The translations under genes were made by a program, and so were the position numbers. DNA of 27,629 nucleotides from CAZFAP01 sp964516325 (GTDB taxonomy: Bacteria > Auribacterota > JABMQX01), in NCBI GenBank assembly GCA_964516325.1, contig CAZFAP010000048.1:1-27629 (forward strand). Direction: 5' to 3'. The notes below the pieces were generated by a model. The model saw nothing but the letters and a program-made list of their open reading frames with translations. It was not told where the DNA came from and did no database searches. This document shows positions 1 through 7,887 of the stretch, piece by piece (position 1 is the stretch's first letter; every line of letters starts with the position of its first letter).

Positions 1-1164
1 TTGTGGTTGTGCCTTTCTCTCGTCACTATGAAAACGGCAAGGACCAGTCCCTTTCCCTATTGGCGACTCTCACTTGACCTCGCCGAGAAAGGGGCCGAAA
101 AAGTGGCCGGGCTGCTCCCCGCCGAGGCCGACTCTCCCGGGCAAACGCCGCTCCAGCGCCCAGACGTTTTTCTCTTTCGCGGCTGGGAGCTCGGCCAGCC
201 CATGGGCACCTGTTACGTTACAGTCTATGAACCTGACGCCCTCACCCGCCTGATTGACTCGACCGGAATTGTCCACGACCGGTTTCGCACGCTGGCCCAG
301 CGAACGATAAGAGTGCAGATGAAGAGGACATTATTGTTCGACTCAGCCCTTTTTGCACGCGAGAAGCTGTTCCTGGCTTCGGGGGCAGAAGTGGACAGCT
401 ACGACTCCGCTCAGGGAAATTACGCCGCGGCAAACAGGAAAAGGAACGGACACCTCCGCGTCGCATGCGACGGGCGGACACAACCCGCGGCAGTTCTGTC
501 TCGTGGTTGCCTTGTGAATGGAGACCTGATTGTCCCCGCGAAAGCAAATCGGGATAGAGAGGTAAGTATTGACGAGGAAGCGCGTCTTGTCGGAAACATT
601 CTCGAGGCAGCCGAGACTCCGGATTTTCCTCTCGTCATGCCGCCCTGGAGGCTGCCTTCGCTCCCGGCCATTGCCCTCTCGGGTGGAGACGTCCTGACCG
701 TCACGAATAGCGGAGCGTATCCCTCGATTTCCGTCGAGGACGGCTCCACCCTGATCGTGGATTCCGCAGCGGACCTTTTCGTGACCGGCCAGCTCCTGGT
801 GAGCACACAAAGCCGCTTGATTATCTCGGAGAACGCCGAGAAGGTATCCGTGTTCCTCGACGGGGACCTCACCGTTGACGGCGAATCAGCGATTGTGAAT
901 CTCACCGGGCGCCCAATCGCTTTTTCAATCTGGGGTCTGGCCCCCACTTCCCGCATAAGCATCTGCTCAAAGGCGCCTTTTGTAGGGACTATATACGCAC
1001 CAAACTCCAATATTCACATAGGGCCGGGACAAAATTTCTTCGGCGCCGTTTGCGGAAAAGAGGTCCGCATCTCTGAGGGTTCGCGTGTTCATTACGATGA
1101 GGCGTTGCGTTTGATTCCGTCCCCCGAACCGCGATTTGTGCGCGTTTCCCGAGAAGAACTCTGA
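1..1164 (+). CDS. PilX-like type IV pilus protein, 5' end cut off by window edge
   Basis: The reading frame is open from base 1 and ends at the TGA at 1162-1164, so the true start and the expected N-terminal membrane helix lie outside the window. What remains begins with a stretch (LDLAEKGAEKVAGLL) that fits the post-helix segment of PilX-like proteins, usually of the form LAEaGiekAl. The C-terminal half is rich in short beta-strand repeats and ends in a GTIYAPNSNIHIG...FFGAVCGKEVRI...HYDEAL pattern. I recognise this from the beta-solenoid domain at the C-terminus of many PilX-like pilus assembly proteins. Its place just ahead of pilM-pilN-pilO-pilQ supports a pilus role, perhaps as a minor pilin or tip/adhesin component. 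A bactofilin-like solenoid is the main alternative. Seen: truncation, repeats and neighbours. Inferred: the role. Confidence 0.75.
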   Translation: MWLCLSLVTMKTARTSPFPYWRLSLDLAEKGAEKVAGLLPAEADSPGQTPLQRPDVFLFRGWELGQPMGTCYVTVYEPDALTRLIDSTGIVHDRFRTLAQRTIRVQMKRTLLFDSALFAREKLFLASGAEVDSYDSAQGNYAAANRKRNGHLRVACDGRTQPAAVLSRGCLVNGDLIVPAKANRDREVSIDEEARLVGNILEAAETPDFPLVMPPWRLPSLPAIALSGGDVLTVTNSGAYPSISVEDGSTLIVDSAADLFVTGQLLVSTQSRLIISENAEKVSVFLDGDLTVDGESAIVNLTGRPIAFSIWGLAPTSRISICSKAPFVGTIYAPNSNIHIGPGQNFFGAVCGKEVRISEGSRVHYDEALRLIPSPEPRFVRVSREEL

Positions 1165-1462
1165 GAGACCATTATGAGAGCAAAGCTGGGCAATCCTTCA
1201 AGCTCCGGTGCTGTGGGCGTTGGGGAAGCCTCCCAGGCGCACAATTATGGGCATTTTTCCGGCTTTCCGTGGCCATTTTGGGGCAACAGGTGCGTGTTTT
1301 TCCGCTCCCAGGAGCCGCGCGTAGCGGAATTTTTCGCTCCCGCGGAACCGATTTCGAGCAAGTCCTCACGCTTTTCGGAGGGCCTTTTCCCTCGTTGGAG
1401 CGGAGATGCAACCGCATTCTTTTTTCGTATCACCCGCTGGTCGCTAATGTTACGTCATTCGC

Positions 1463-1478
1463 CCGATGCACCGATGCA
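1463..1478 (+). repeat. Perfect tandem 8-bp repeat upstream of the pilM promoter candidate
   Basis: CCGATGCA occurs twice without a gap, at 1463-1470 and 1471-1478, ending 8 bases before the -24 element of the sigma-54 candidate. Perfect direct repeats in this position can be protein-binding sites, but this one is close for a classical enhancer. It may be a second regulator's site or chance. Confidence 0.4.
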
Positions 1479-1486
1479 ACGCTGCC

Positions 1487-1502
1487 TGGCACTTTTTGTG
1501 CT
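1487..1502 (+). promoter_or_regulatory. Candidate sigma-54 (-24/-12) promoter for the pilM operon
   Basis: TGGCAC at 1487-1492, five T residues, then GTGCT at 1498-1502. This matches the TGGCAC-N5-TTGCW consensus at all -24 positions and four of five -12 positions, with the required ten bases between GG and GC. It lies about 135 bases before the chosen pilM start, in the only sizeable gap of the pilus block. The window also encodes an NtrC-type activator (7888-9387), and pilus genes in other bacteria are often sigma-54 dependent. No transcript evidence is available. Confidence 0.55.
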
Positions 1503-1545
1503 TTAGAACCGCCGAGCAGTGGTGCGGAGTTTTACTAAAAAGCTA

Positions 1546-1575
1546 TTGAAACGGGTTGACTTGCTCTGGTAGAGT
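1546..1575 (+). promoter_or_regulatory. Weak sigma-70-like promoter candidate before pilM
   Basis: TTGAAA (1546-1551) and TAGAGT (1570-1575) are separated by 18 bases. Both boxes are imperfect. A nearer TTGACT at 1556 has no -10 box at the right distance. It could act alongside or instead of the sigma-54 candidate upstream. Confidence 0.3.
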
Positions 1576-1636
1576 CAGCCCACGGAGGGCTGCCGAAACC
1601 GCCTTCCGGCTACTCACAAAGAGATACCCGATACCT

Positions 1637-2683
1637 ATGGCCGCTAAGAAAGGGAAGAAAACCAATAAGCACTCCGTCGCTCTGGACGTTGGGACTTCTC
1701 TCGTCAAGCTCGTCGCATTCATCCGGGAAGCCGGAGGAAAAAGGCTCAGGCTCTGGAAATACGCCGTCAGGCCAATCCCCCTTGGCGCCGGCAAAGCCTC
1801 CGATAGCACCGTCATCAATCTCGTCAAAGAACTCTACGCGGAGGCGAAACTCGATCTCGATGAGGTCATTTCCGCCATCCCCGGCACCTCCGCAGTTGTC
1901 CGATACATTCAGATGCCTCGCATGACGCTCCAGGAAGCCAGGGCTGCTCTGAGGTACGAGGCGGCCCAATACATCCCATTCAAAACCGAAGAAGCGCAGA
2001 TGGACTGCCACATCCTCGACGGCACGTCCACTCAAAAAGCTGACACCATGAGGTTGATGCTGGTCGCCACCCGGAAAACCGACGCCCAAAAACGCGTCGA
2101 ACTGCTCCAGAAGGCCGGCCTTTCCCCGGTCATTCTCGACGTGGATTGTCTCGCTGTCCTGAACGCGTTCGAGATGTCCGGCATCCTTTCCGGGCAGAAG
2201 GAGGCTGTTGGCCTGATTAACATCGGGGGGCGGCAAACGAACCTCAATGTGATTCAGGACGGATGTCCCGTTTTCACGCGAGACGTGGAGGTCGGGGGCG
2301 GCGGCATAACCGTGGCAATTGCCCGCGGGTTGGGCATAAGCCTCGCGGACGCGGAGGGCTTGAAAGTGGCGGGCGATGCCATAGTTCAGCCGCATCTTGA
2401 GATCGTCTTGCGGTCCATCGTCCACCAGGTGCGGTCCTCGTTTGACTACTACCAGGGGAGTTCGGGCAGAGAAGTCAAAAAGGTCTATATCAGCGGAGGC
2501 ACGTCCCTCCTGAAAGGGCTCGACAACTTCCTGAGCGATTCCCTCGGAATACCTGCCTCCTGCTGGGACCCTCTGCACGGCATAGACACATCCGATTTCA
2601 AGAACGATGCGGCTCTTCGTTCTCTGGCTCCTCTTCTAACCGTAGCCGTCGGCTTGGCCAGTAGGAGGATGGAGTCCCAATGA
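1637..2683 (+). CDS. pilM: PilM, actin-like ATPase of the type IV pilus alignment complex
   Basis: 348 residues with the actin/FtsA-type fold of PilM: the N-terminal phosphate-1 region (SVALDVGTSLVKLVAF), the PilM-typical AARYEA-like segment (RAALRYEAAQYIPF), the phosphate-2 region (GLINIGGRQTNLNV) and the adenosine region (VYISGGTSLLKGLD). PilM is cytoplasmic, binds the N-terminal tail of PilN and links the inner-membrane platform to the motor. The frame could open at a TTG at 1556, but the ATG at 1637 gives the usual N-terminus a few residues before the first strand, so I chose it. The Shine-Dalgarno sequence is weak. The stop overlaps the start of pilN (ATGA), which indicates translational coupling. 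Confidence 0.95.
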   Translation: MAAKKGKKTNKHSVALDVGTSLVKLVAFIREAGGKRLRLWKYAVRPIPLGAGKASDSTVINLVKELYAEAKLDLDEVISAIPGTSAVVRYIQMPRMTLQEARAALRYEAAQYIPFKTEEAQMDCHILDGTSTQKADTMRLMLVATRKTDAQKRVELLQKAGLSPVILDVDCLAVLNAFEMSGILSGQKEAVGLINIGGRQTNLNVIQDGCPVFTRDVEVGGGGITVAIARGLGISLADAEGLKVAGDAIVQPHLEIVLRSIVHQVRSSFDYYQGSSGREVKKVYISGGTSLLKGLDNFLSDSLGIPASCWDPLHGIDTSDFKNDAALRSLAPLLTVAVGLASRRMESQ

Positions 2684-3279
2684 TCGAGATTAACTTACTG
2701 CCTGTTGATGAAGAAGCGGCGCCAAGACTAAAGGCGGCCCAGAAAGGACTCGGCTTCGAGGTCCCGAAGTTCATTCCCAGGGGCTTCGCCGCCGCGGTCC
2801 TCGCTTTGGTCGCCATGTACGCCCTCTCGAACCTGCGCGCCTCTTCCTATTCGAAAAACCTCACAGGCACTAAGCACACATTAGCCGACTTGAGAGAGTG
2901 CTCCCAGCAGGCGCAGAGCTACGAGGCACGGCTACCGAGCCTCAGGGAGAGAGCCAATATATTCCGGACCACGGTCGAGAGCCGAAAACTGTGGTCCAAG
3001 CTTCTCAGGGAAATCGTCCTGTCCTGTCCGGGAGAGGCTCAACTGACGGAAATCAAGCTTGGTGTGCCGCGCTCGGGAACCGCCGGTCCCCAGCGGGTCA
3101 AGGAGTTGCTCATTAAAGGGTTCTACCCCATCGGTGGTGAGACGGGGAACAAGGAGACGGAGTTCCGGGAACGACTCAACCGAAGTCAGAGCATCGCAGC
3201 GTATTACCACAACTTTGTCGCCATGACCGACCCGCAGCCGGGCAGAACCGATTTCACAATCCGCTGCACCGAACAGTAA
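2680..3279 (+). CDS. pilN: PilN, inner-membrane type IV pilus assembly protein
   Basis: 199 residues starting with the hallmark MIEINLLP, the conserved cytoplasmic tail that PilM binds. A single membrane helix follows at about residues 36-54, then a periplasmic segment with coiled-coil character (about 60-100) and a small alpha/beta domain. PilN pairs with PilO to form the periplasmic part of the alignment complex. The ATG overlaps the pilM stop, and pilO starts 15 bases after the pilN stop. The length is normal for the family. Confidence 0.93.
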   Translation: MIEINLLPVDEEAAPRLKAAQKGLGFEVPKFIPRGFAAAVLALVAMYALSNLRASSYSKNLTGTKHTLADLRECSQQAQSYEARLPSLRERANIFRTTVESRKLWSKLLREIVLSCPGEAQLTEIKLGVPRSGTAGPQRVKELLIKGFYPIGGETGNKETEFRERLNRSQSIAAYYHNFVAMTDPQPGRTDFTIRCTEQ

Positions 3280-3294
3280 ACAAGGGTTTCGGGA

Positions 3295-4290
3295 ATGAAG
3301 TACACGAAACAACAAGCGGAAATGCTCGCCCTATTGGTCGTGATGGGCTGTGCCGTTGTGGTGTTGGCATTTCTCTACCTGGTCAAGCCCAACTTCGCCA
3401 CGATCGCCCAGTGCAAGAACGAAATGAAAAAGACCGAGGCGGAGATAACCAACCTGAGCGGCGCCCGCCTCGCTCTCGCCAAGGCCAAGAACGAACTGGA
3501 CGAGTTGGCCAAGACCATCCAGCTCGGAGAAGGAGCGGTCTTCTCCGGTCTGGGGGCGGGACCTCCCCTGTACGATGTCTGCGTCCAGGCCGCCACGGAA
3601 CTCAACTTGAAGCCGAAATACGGAGAACAGACCAATAGCCAGTTGCTCGAGTTCGCCGAGCGAGGCCCGGACGGAACTGCCCTGCAGCGACATTACGACG
3701 AAGTCTCCCGGACAATCGAGATGCGCGCCGTGGATTTCTTGACGTTCTGCCGCTTTCTGACCGCCGTCGAGAAAGCGAACCCGGGCCTTGGAGTCGCTCA
3801 CCTGGAAATAGACGCCAAAACCGTTGACGCTCAGTTTCAGGGTCAGGGAAAAGTGGACACCATCGTGGAACTCAGCATGGTCGGGATAAGGGAAGGAGAA
3901 AACAAGCCCACCATAGATATTAGTGGACACAAAGACTTCGAGGTCGCCGGGAGGCGCAACCCCTTCGGCACACCCGGCGGCTCCATCGAAGGTCCCGAAG
4001 ACCCCCTGCCCCGACTCCGGGAAGCGTTGAAGCGAACCCGCATCAGCGGCGTCTGGGCCGATTTCCTGTCCGTGGAATACTCCGAAAAGGGGAAAGCCGG
4101 TCAGGAGAGTCCCCGGAAAGCTGAGATGAGCAAAGGGGAGGTTGCCCTCATTGCCGGAGCCAAAATGAAGTATCTGGGAAAAAGTGGGGAGTCCTTCGTT
4201 TTCGAAGCAGTAGATCACAAAATTCGTTTCATCCTTGAAACCAATTGGAGGGGAGAGGTCAAGACCATCAAAGAGGAGGAGGCAAAATGA
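3295..4290 (+). CDS. pilO: PilO-PilP fusion, inner-membrane/periplasmic type IV pilus protein
   Basis: 331 residues, clearly longer than a usual PilO of about 200. A membrane helix lies at about residues 9-30 and a charged coiled coil at about 40-75. The PilO-type ferredoxin-like region (about 85-200) follows. A second part starts at GRRNPF (219-224), the motif that opens the mature region of the PilP lipoprotein, and is followed by a small beta domain (about 247-325) of PilP type. There is no separate pilP here, so the fusion probably replaces both: PilO pairs with PilN while the PilP domain touches the N-terminal domains of the PilQ secretin. The stop overlaps the pilQ start (ATGA). The fusion is inferred from motif, length and context. 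Confidence 0.88.
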   Translation: MKYTKQQAEMLALLVVMGCAVVVLAFLYLVKPNFATIAQCKNEMKKTEAEITNLSGARLALAKAKNELDELAKTIQLGEGAVFSGLGAGPPLYDVCVQAATELNLKPKYGEQTNSQLLEFAERGPDGTALQRHYDEVSRTIEMRAVDFLTFCRFLTAVEKANPGLGVAHLEIDAKTVDAQFQGQGKVDTIVELSMVGIREGENKPTIDISGHKDFEVAGRRNPFGTPGGSIEGPEDPLPRLREALKRTRISGVWADFLSVEYSEKGKAGQESPRKAEMSKGEVALIAGAKMKYLGKSGESFVFEAVDHKIRFILETNWRGEVKTIKEEEAK

Positions 4291-6089
4291 AGTACGTGTC
4301 AGGAACCTGTCTGGTCGTCTTCACCGCAACGGCGTTGGCGCTGATTTTCGGCGCCGGCTGGAGACTTTCGGCGGAAACGGCCCCCGTCGCGGAGCCCGCC
4401 GTCAGCCCAGTGGAGACGACGGAGGAAACCGTCGGCCCCGAGGAAGAAGTGGGACCTACCGTGGCGATCACCCCAACGGGGTTGATCAGCTTCGATTTCA
4501 GGGAAGCTCCCATCCGCGACGTCCTGAGGCTTTTCGCGCGTCAGGTGCAGATTAACGTCGTGGCTACCGCGAGCGTTCAGGGTACCATCACTATGAAGCT
4601 CGACAACGTCAAGTGGCGGAAAGCCCTGGACCTCATCCTCGAGGTCAACAAGCTGAAAATGACCGAGGATAAGGAAAACAACGTTATCAAGGTCATGACG
4701 GAAACCGAAGTGGCCGCCGAACCCATGACCACCAAGGTTTACAGCTTGAAATATCTCCAGGCGGCTGATTACGAGGTGGAGAGCGTCGAGTATGAGAGCG
4801 GAAAGAAGCAAAAGGTCACGAAGAAAATGAGCGGCGCCGCCACCATGCTCAAACCGCTCCTCGCGGAGAGCGAGACCATGCAAGCCGACCCCGGCGGCAA
4901 CAAGCTCATCGTTCACGCCATTCCTGCAGCGCACGATAGACTTCTGGCTGCCATTGATGAGCTCGACAGGCAGACCATGCAGGTCCTCATCGAGGTCAAG
5001 TTCATCGAAGCTTCCACGGAGGCTCAGAAGAACTTGGGTATCCGATGGGACTTCCTGAGGGAGTACGGGGTAGAGGCCAGCGGGCTGTCTAGGACGTACT
5101 CGAAGGGCATCAAGGATCTCTTCGAGGGCAAGTCCAACGCATCAGACAAGAGGAGCCTAAGCGAGTCCATCAAGGCGAGCGGCGAGGATCAGAGCAAATG
5201 GGCCAGGAACCGCACTGACGAGGCCGGCACGAAGACCAGGGGCTATGTCGCCGACACAAGCGAGGGGCTCAAGTGGGAGGACAGCATGGACGCGACGGGG
5301 CTCCGGGAGTCGAGCCTGACAAGGGACCTATCCGGCAGCAGCCTGGCCTCGTTCTCCCGCGACATCACCCATAACGCGGAGCAGGGGCTCGGCTGGGACC
5401 GCTCGCGCACCGAAGATCGCAACGTGGTAAGAACAGCCAACCTGACGGCCGACAGCGTGAGGCTCGTGTTGAGCGCGCTGTTTGAGGACACCGATGTGAA
5501 ACTGGTCTCCAATCCGAGGATATCCACCGTGGACAACAAGCAAGCCACCATTCGAGCCGTCAAGGAATTCCCGATCCCGAGGTGGACCTACAACGCGGAA
5601 ACCGGCGGATGGGAAGTCCAGGGATTTGACTACAAAGACATCGGTATCACCCTGAAGGTCACGCCGCATATCAATGAGGAGAATTTCATTACCCTCGATG
5701 TTGACCCGGAGGTCAGCAATCAGTCGGGAAGTGTGGTCTTTGGCGGCGGCACCGGTGGAACCGCGGAAATCCCCATCGTTGACAGCAGAACCGCCACGAC
5801 CCGCGTCGTGGTCAGGAGCGGTGAGACGTTGGTCATCGGTGGGCTGATCAAGACCGACGAGATGATCACCAAATCCGGGGTGCCCTTGCTCAAGGACATA
5901 CCGTTGCTTGGCAATTTGTTCAAGCATTCGTCCAAGAAACTGATGAATCTCGATCTGTTGATCTTCATAACCCCGACGATTGTGGAAGGACCGGCAGCTT
6001 CTGTGCTGGCGGCGCCGCCGGGGTATGTTGAGAAGGCAGAGCCTGTGGCCAAGCTCGAGGCTCCGGCTCCCGCGGAGAAAGCGAAGTAA
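4287..6089 (+). CDS. pilQ: PilQ/GspD-type outer-membrane secretin
   Basis: 600 residues. The ATG at 4287 has a strong purine-rich ribosome site (AAGAGGAGG) and starts a signal peptide (about 1-31). A Pro/Glu-rich linker is followed by an STN/secretin N-domain (about 66-140) and a second N-domain (about 148-230). The secretin core starts at MQVLIEVKFIEAS (231-243) and resumes at LVLSALFEDTDVKLVSNPRI. It has the conserved GITLKVTP, SGETLVIGGL and PLLKDIPLLGNLF blocks and ends in the LLIFITPTIV strand. It forms the pilus exit ring. An unusual polar insert rich in Ser, Arg, Asp and Glu occupies about 257-382, where the gate hairpins normally lie. The tail after residue 570 is Ala/Pro/Glu-rich. 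The frame opens earlier, at 4245, inside pilO, but that start lacks a signal peptide. Confidence 0.95.
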   Translation: MKYVSGTCLVVFTATALALIFGAGWRLSAETAPVAEPAVSPVETTEETVGPEEEVGPTVAITPTGLISFDFREAPIRDVLRLFARQVQINVVATASVQGTITMKLDNVKWRKALDLILEVNKLKMTEDKENNVIKVMTETEVAAEPMTTKVYSLKYLQAADYEVESVEYESGKKQKVTKKMSGAATMLKPLLAESETMQADPGGNKLIVHAIPAAHDRLLAAIDELDRQTMQVLIEVKFIEASTEAQKNLGIRWDFLREYGVEASGLSRTYSKGIKDLFEGKSNASDKRSLSESIKASGEDQSKWARNRTDEAGTKTRGYVADTSEGLKWEDSMDATGLRESSLTRDLSGSSLASFSRDITHNAEQGLGWDRSRTEDRNVVRTANLTADSVRLVLSALFEDTDVKLVSNPRISTVDNKQATIRAVKEFPIPRWTYNAETGGWEVQGFDYKDIGITLKVTPHINEENFITLDVDPEVSNQSGSVVFGGGTGGTAEIPIVDSRTATTRVVVRSGETLVIGGLIKTDEMITKSGVPLLKDIPLLGNLFKHSSKKLMNLDLLIFITPTIVEGPAASVLAAPPGYVEKAEPVAKLEAPAPAEKAK

Positions 6090-6350
6090 CTCCCCGGGTC
6101 AGCGGTTCTTCGAGCCGGTTTCCTGCTCGGCGGTTATGTTGGCTCGGCGACGGCACGGGCGCCGAATCGCGTGCCCGAAACCACGGAAGCCGCGCGAATC
6201 GCATGAGAAGCCGCCGACGGAAGCCCGCAGTTGGGCGCAGTATCGTAACGTGGGGCGTGCTCCCGAAGTCGCTCAGCCAGGAACGGATGAGCGACAATTC
6301 GATGGGCCGCCCCAGGAATGGCCGGTGTGCGGCCAGGGGGTCCCAAAGTC

Positions 6351-7871
6351 GTGAAAAAACAAATAATCATCAACGTTGAAGACACGGAGAAGCGCATCGC
6401 CCTGCTGGAGGAGGGAGTTCTTGAGGAGTTCTACTTCGAGCGCAGCGGAACCAAGAGATTGGCGGGGAGCATATACCGAGCGAAGGTATCCAAGGTTGTC
6501 CCCGGCATTCAAGCGTGCTTCGTGAATATTGGGCTGAAGAAGAACGGATTCCTCCACGCCTCCGACATCGTGGACCCGGGCAGGACTTATGCGGAGCTGG
6601 TTGGCGAAGAGCTCGACGACACAACCGCCGGGCCGCAGCCAGCAAAACGAGCGATCGAGGAATTGGTTCGTGCTGGAGACGACCTGCTGGTGCAGGTGGT
6701 CAAGGACCCGATCGGCGGGAAAGGCCCGCGCCTGACCACCAACATCAGCTTGCCCGGAAGGCACCTCGTGCTCGTGCCAAAATCCCCTCGGAGGGGAATC
6801 TCGAGACGCATCGAGGACCCCGTCGAGAGGGAGCGGCTCAAGAAGATATTGGATTCGCTGCCAATCCCTGGGTCCTTCGGCGTCATCCTGAGGACCTTCG
6901 CCCAGGGCGGCACAAAAAAGAGTTTCCTGAGGGACCTCAAGCTCCTTCTGTACCTCTGGAGGAAGGCCGAAAAAAGGTACAAGGAGGCCGGCAAGCCAGC
7001 GGTTCTTTACGAGGAGACCGACATTGTCAAAAGGTTCCTTCGGGACGCCATGTCGGGAGAGATCGAGAGAGTCGTCGTGGACTCGAAAAAGGAGTACAAG
7101 GAGCTGAAGAAGTTCGTCCACTTCACTCTCCCGAGAAGCGGCACGGAAATCGAGCTTTACAGGGATAGAACGCCGATCTTTGAGAAGTACGGCCTGGATA
7201 AGGAAATCGAGAAGGTCTTCCAGAGTAAGGTGTGGCTGAAGTCCGGGGGATACCTCGTCATCGAGAAATTCGAGGCCCTCAGCGCGATTGACGTCAACAC
7301 CGGACGCAATGTCGGCGCCGACGACGCCGAACAGACGATTCTCGCGACCAACCTGGAAGCCGCTCCGGAAGTCGCCCGGCAGCTCCGGCTGCGAAACATC
7401 GGCGGAATCATTGTCATAGACTTCATAGACATGAAAACCAAGACGAATAGAAAGTCGGTGTACGACGAGCTCAAGAGGAGCCTCAAGAGAGATAAGGCCA
7501 GAACCTTCCTCGTTCCCATCTCGGAGCTGGGCTTGCTCGAGATGACGAGGGAAAGGGACAGGGAGAGTCTCGGAGAAGCGATTTTCGGCAAGTGCCCCTA
7601 TTGCGGCGGCACAGGCGACGTCAAGCTCCCCGAAACCGTAACCATTGAGGTCCAAAGAGAGCTCCGCAGGATTGCCTCCGAAAGGAAGGGCGCCGACGTG
7701 AAAGTGTACGCTCATCCGACAGTCATCGAAAGGCTCAAAAAAGAGGATTCCGCGTCGGTCGCCCGAATCGTGAAGCGGGGCGGAATGAACGTTGAGCTGT
7801 TGTCTGTGAACGATTACCACCTCGAGCAGTGGAAGTGTTATGTGAGCGAATCGGGCCGTTCCGGAGAGTGA
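6351..7871 (+). CDS. rng: Ribonuclease G/E family endoribonuclease
   Basis: 506 residues from the GTG at 6351. A start at ATG 6318 would add 11 residues, but the GTG gives the family's typical KKQIIINVE opening and has a G-rich ribosome site at 6334-6340. The S1 RNA-binding domain is at about 37-80 (SKVVPGIQACFVNIG). The catalytic DNase I-like core carries the metal-binding aspartates in AIDVNTG (D314) and VIDFIDM (D357), spaced 43 residues apart as in E. coli RNase E. A zinc-link CPYCGGTG follows (C415, C418). There is no long C-terminal scaffold, so it resembles RNase G. The enzyme matures rRNA and starts mRNA decay. It sits 261 bases after pilQ and 16 before the NtrC-type gene, so it may be co-transcribed with the regulatory run. 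Confidence 0.95.
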   Translation: MKKQIIINVEDTEKRIALLEEGVLEEFYFERSGTKRLAGSIYRAKVSKVVPGIQACFVNIGLKKNGFLHASDIVDPGRTYAELVGEELDDTTAGPQPAKRAIEELVRAGDDLLVQVVKDPIGGKGPRLTTNISLPGRHLVLVPKSPRRGISRRIEDPVERERLKKILDSLPIPGSFGVILRTFAQGGTKKSFLRDLKLLLYLWRKAEKRYKEAGKPAVLYEETDIVKRFLRDAMSGEIERVVVDSKKEYKELKKFVHFTLPRSGTEIELYRDRTPIFEKYGLDKEIEKVFQSKVWLKSGGYLVIEKFEALSAIDVNTGRNVGADDAEQTILATNLEAAPEVARQLRLRNIGGIIVIDFIDMKTKTNRKSVYDELKRSLKRDKARTFLVPISELGLLEMTRERDRESLGEAIFGKCPYCGGTGDVKLPETVTIEVQRELRRIASERKGADVKVYAHPTVIERLKKEDSASVARIVKRGGMNVELLSVNDYHLEQWKCYVSESGRSGE

Positions 7872-7887
7872 AACAAAGGACACACGC

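Larger units (their letters stand above)
1165..1636. other. Intergenic region upstream of pilM with no convincing gene
   Basis: A frame of 110 codons runs from 1174 to 1506, but its composition is unlike the neighbouring proteins and no family is recognisable, so I do not call a gene. The region contains a GAGGG-N6-CCCTC dyad (1378-1393), a perfect tandem 8-mer CCGATGCA x2 (1463-1478), a sigma-54 promoter candidate (1487-1502) and a weaker sigma-70-like candidate (1546-1575). It is best read as the control region of the pilM operon. Confidence 0.6.

Noticed and set aside
1174..1506. 110-codon open frame between the PilX-like gene and pilM
   Set aside because: Composition unlike a real protein (runs of Phe, Ser, Pro and Arg without domain pattern), no clear ribosome site, and it overlaps the promoter signals.
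6140..6155. Possible second sigma-54 site (TGGCTC-N5-CGGCA) upstream of rng
   Set aside because: Spacing fits, but both boxes deviate from consensus; such matches are expected by chance in GC-rich sequence.
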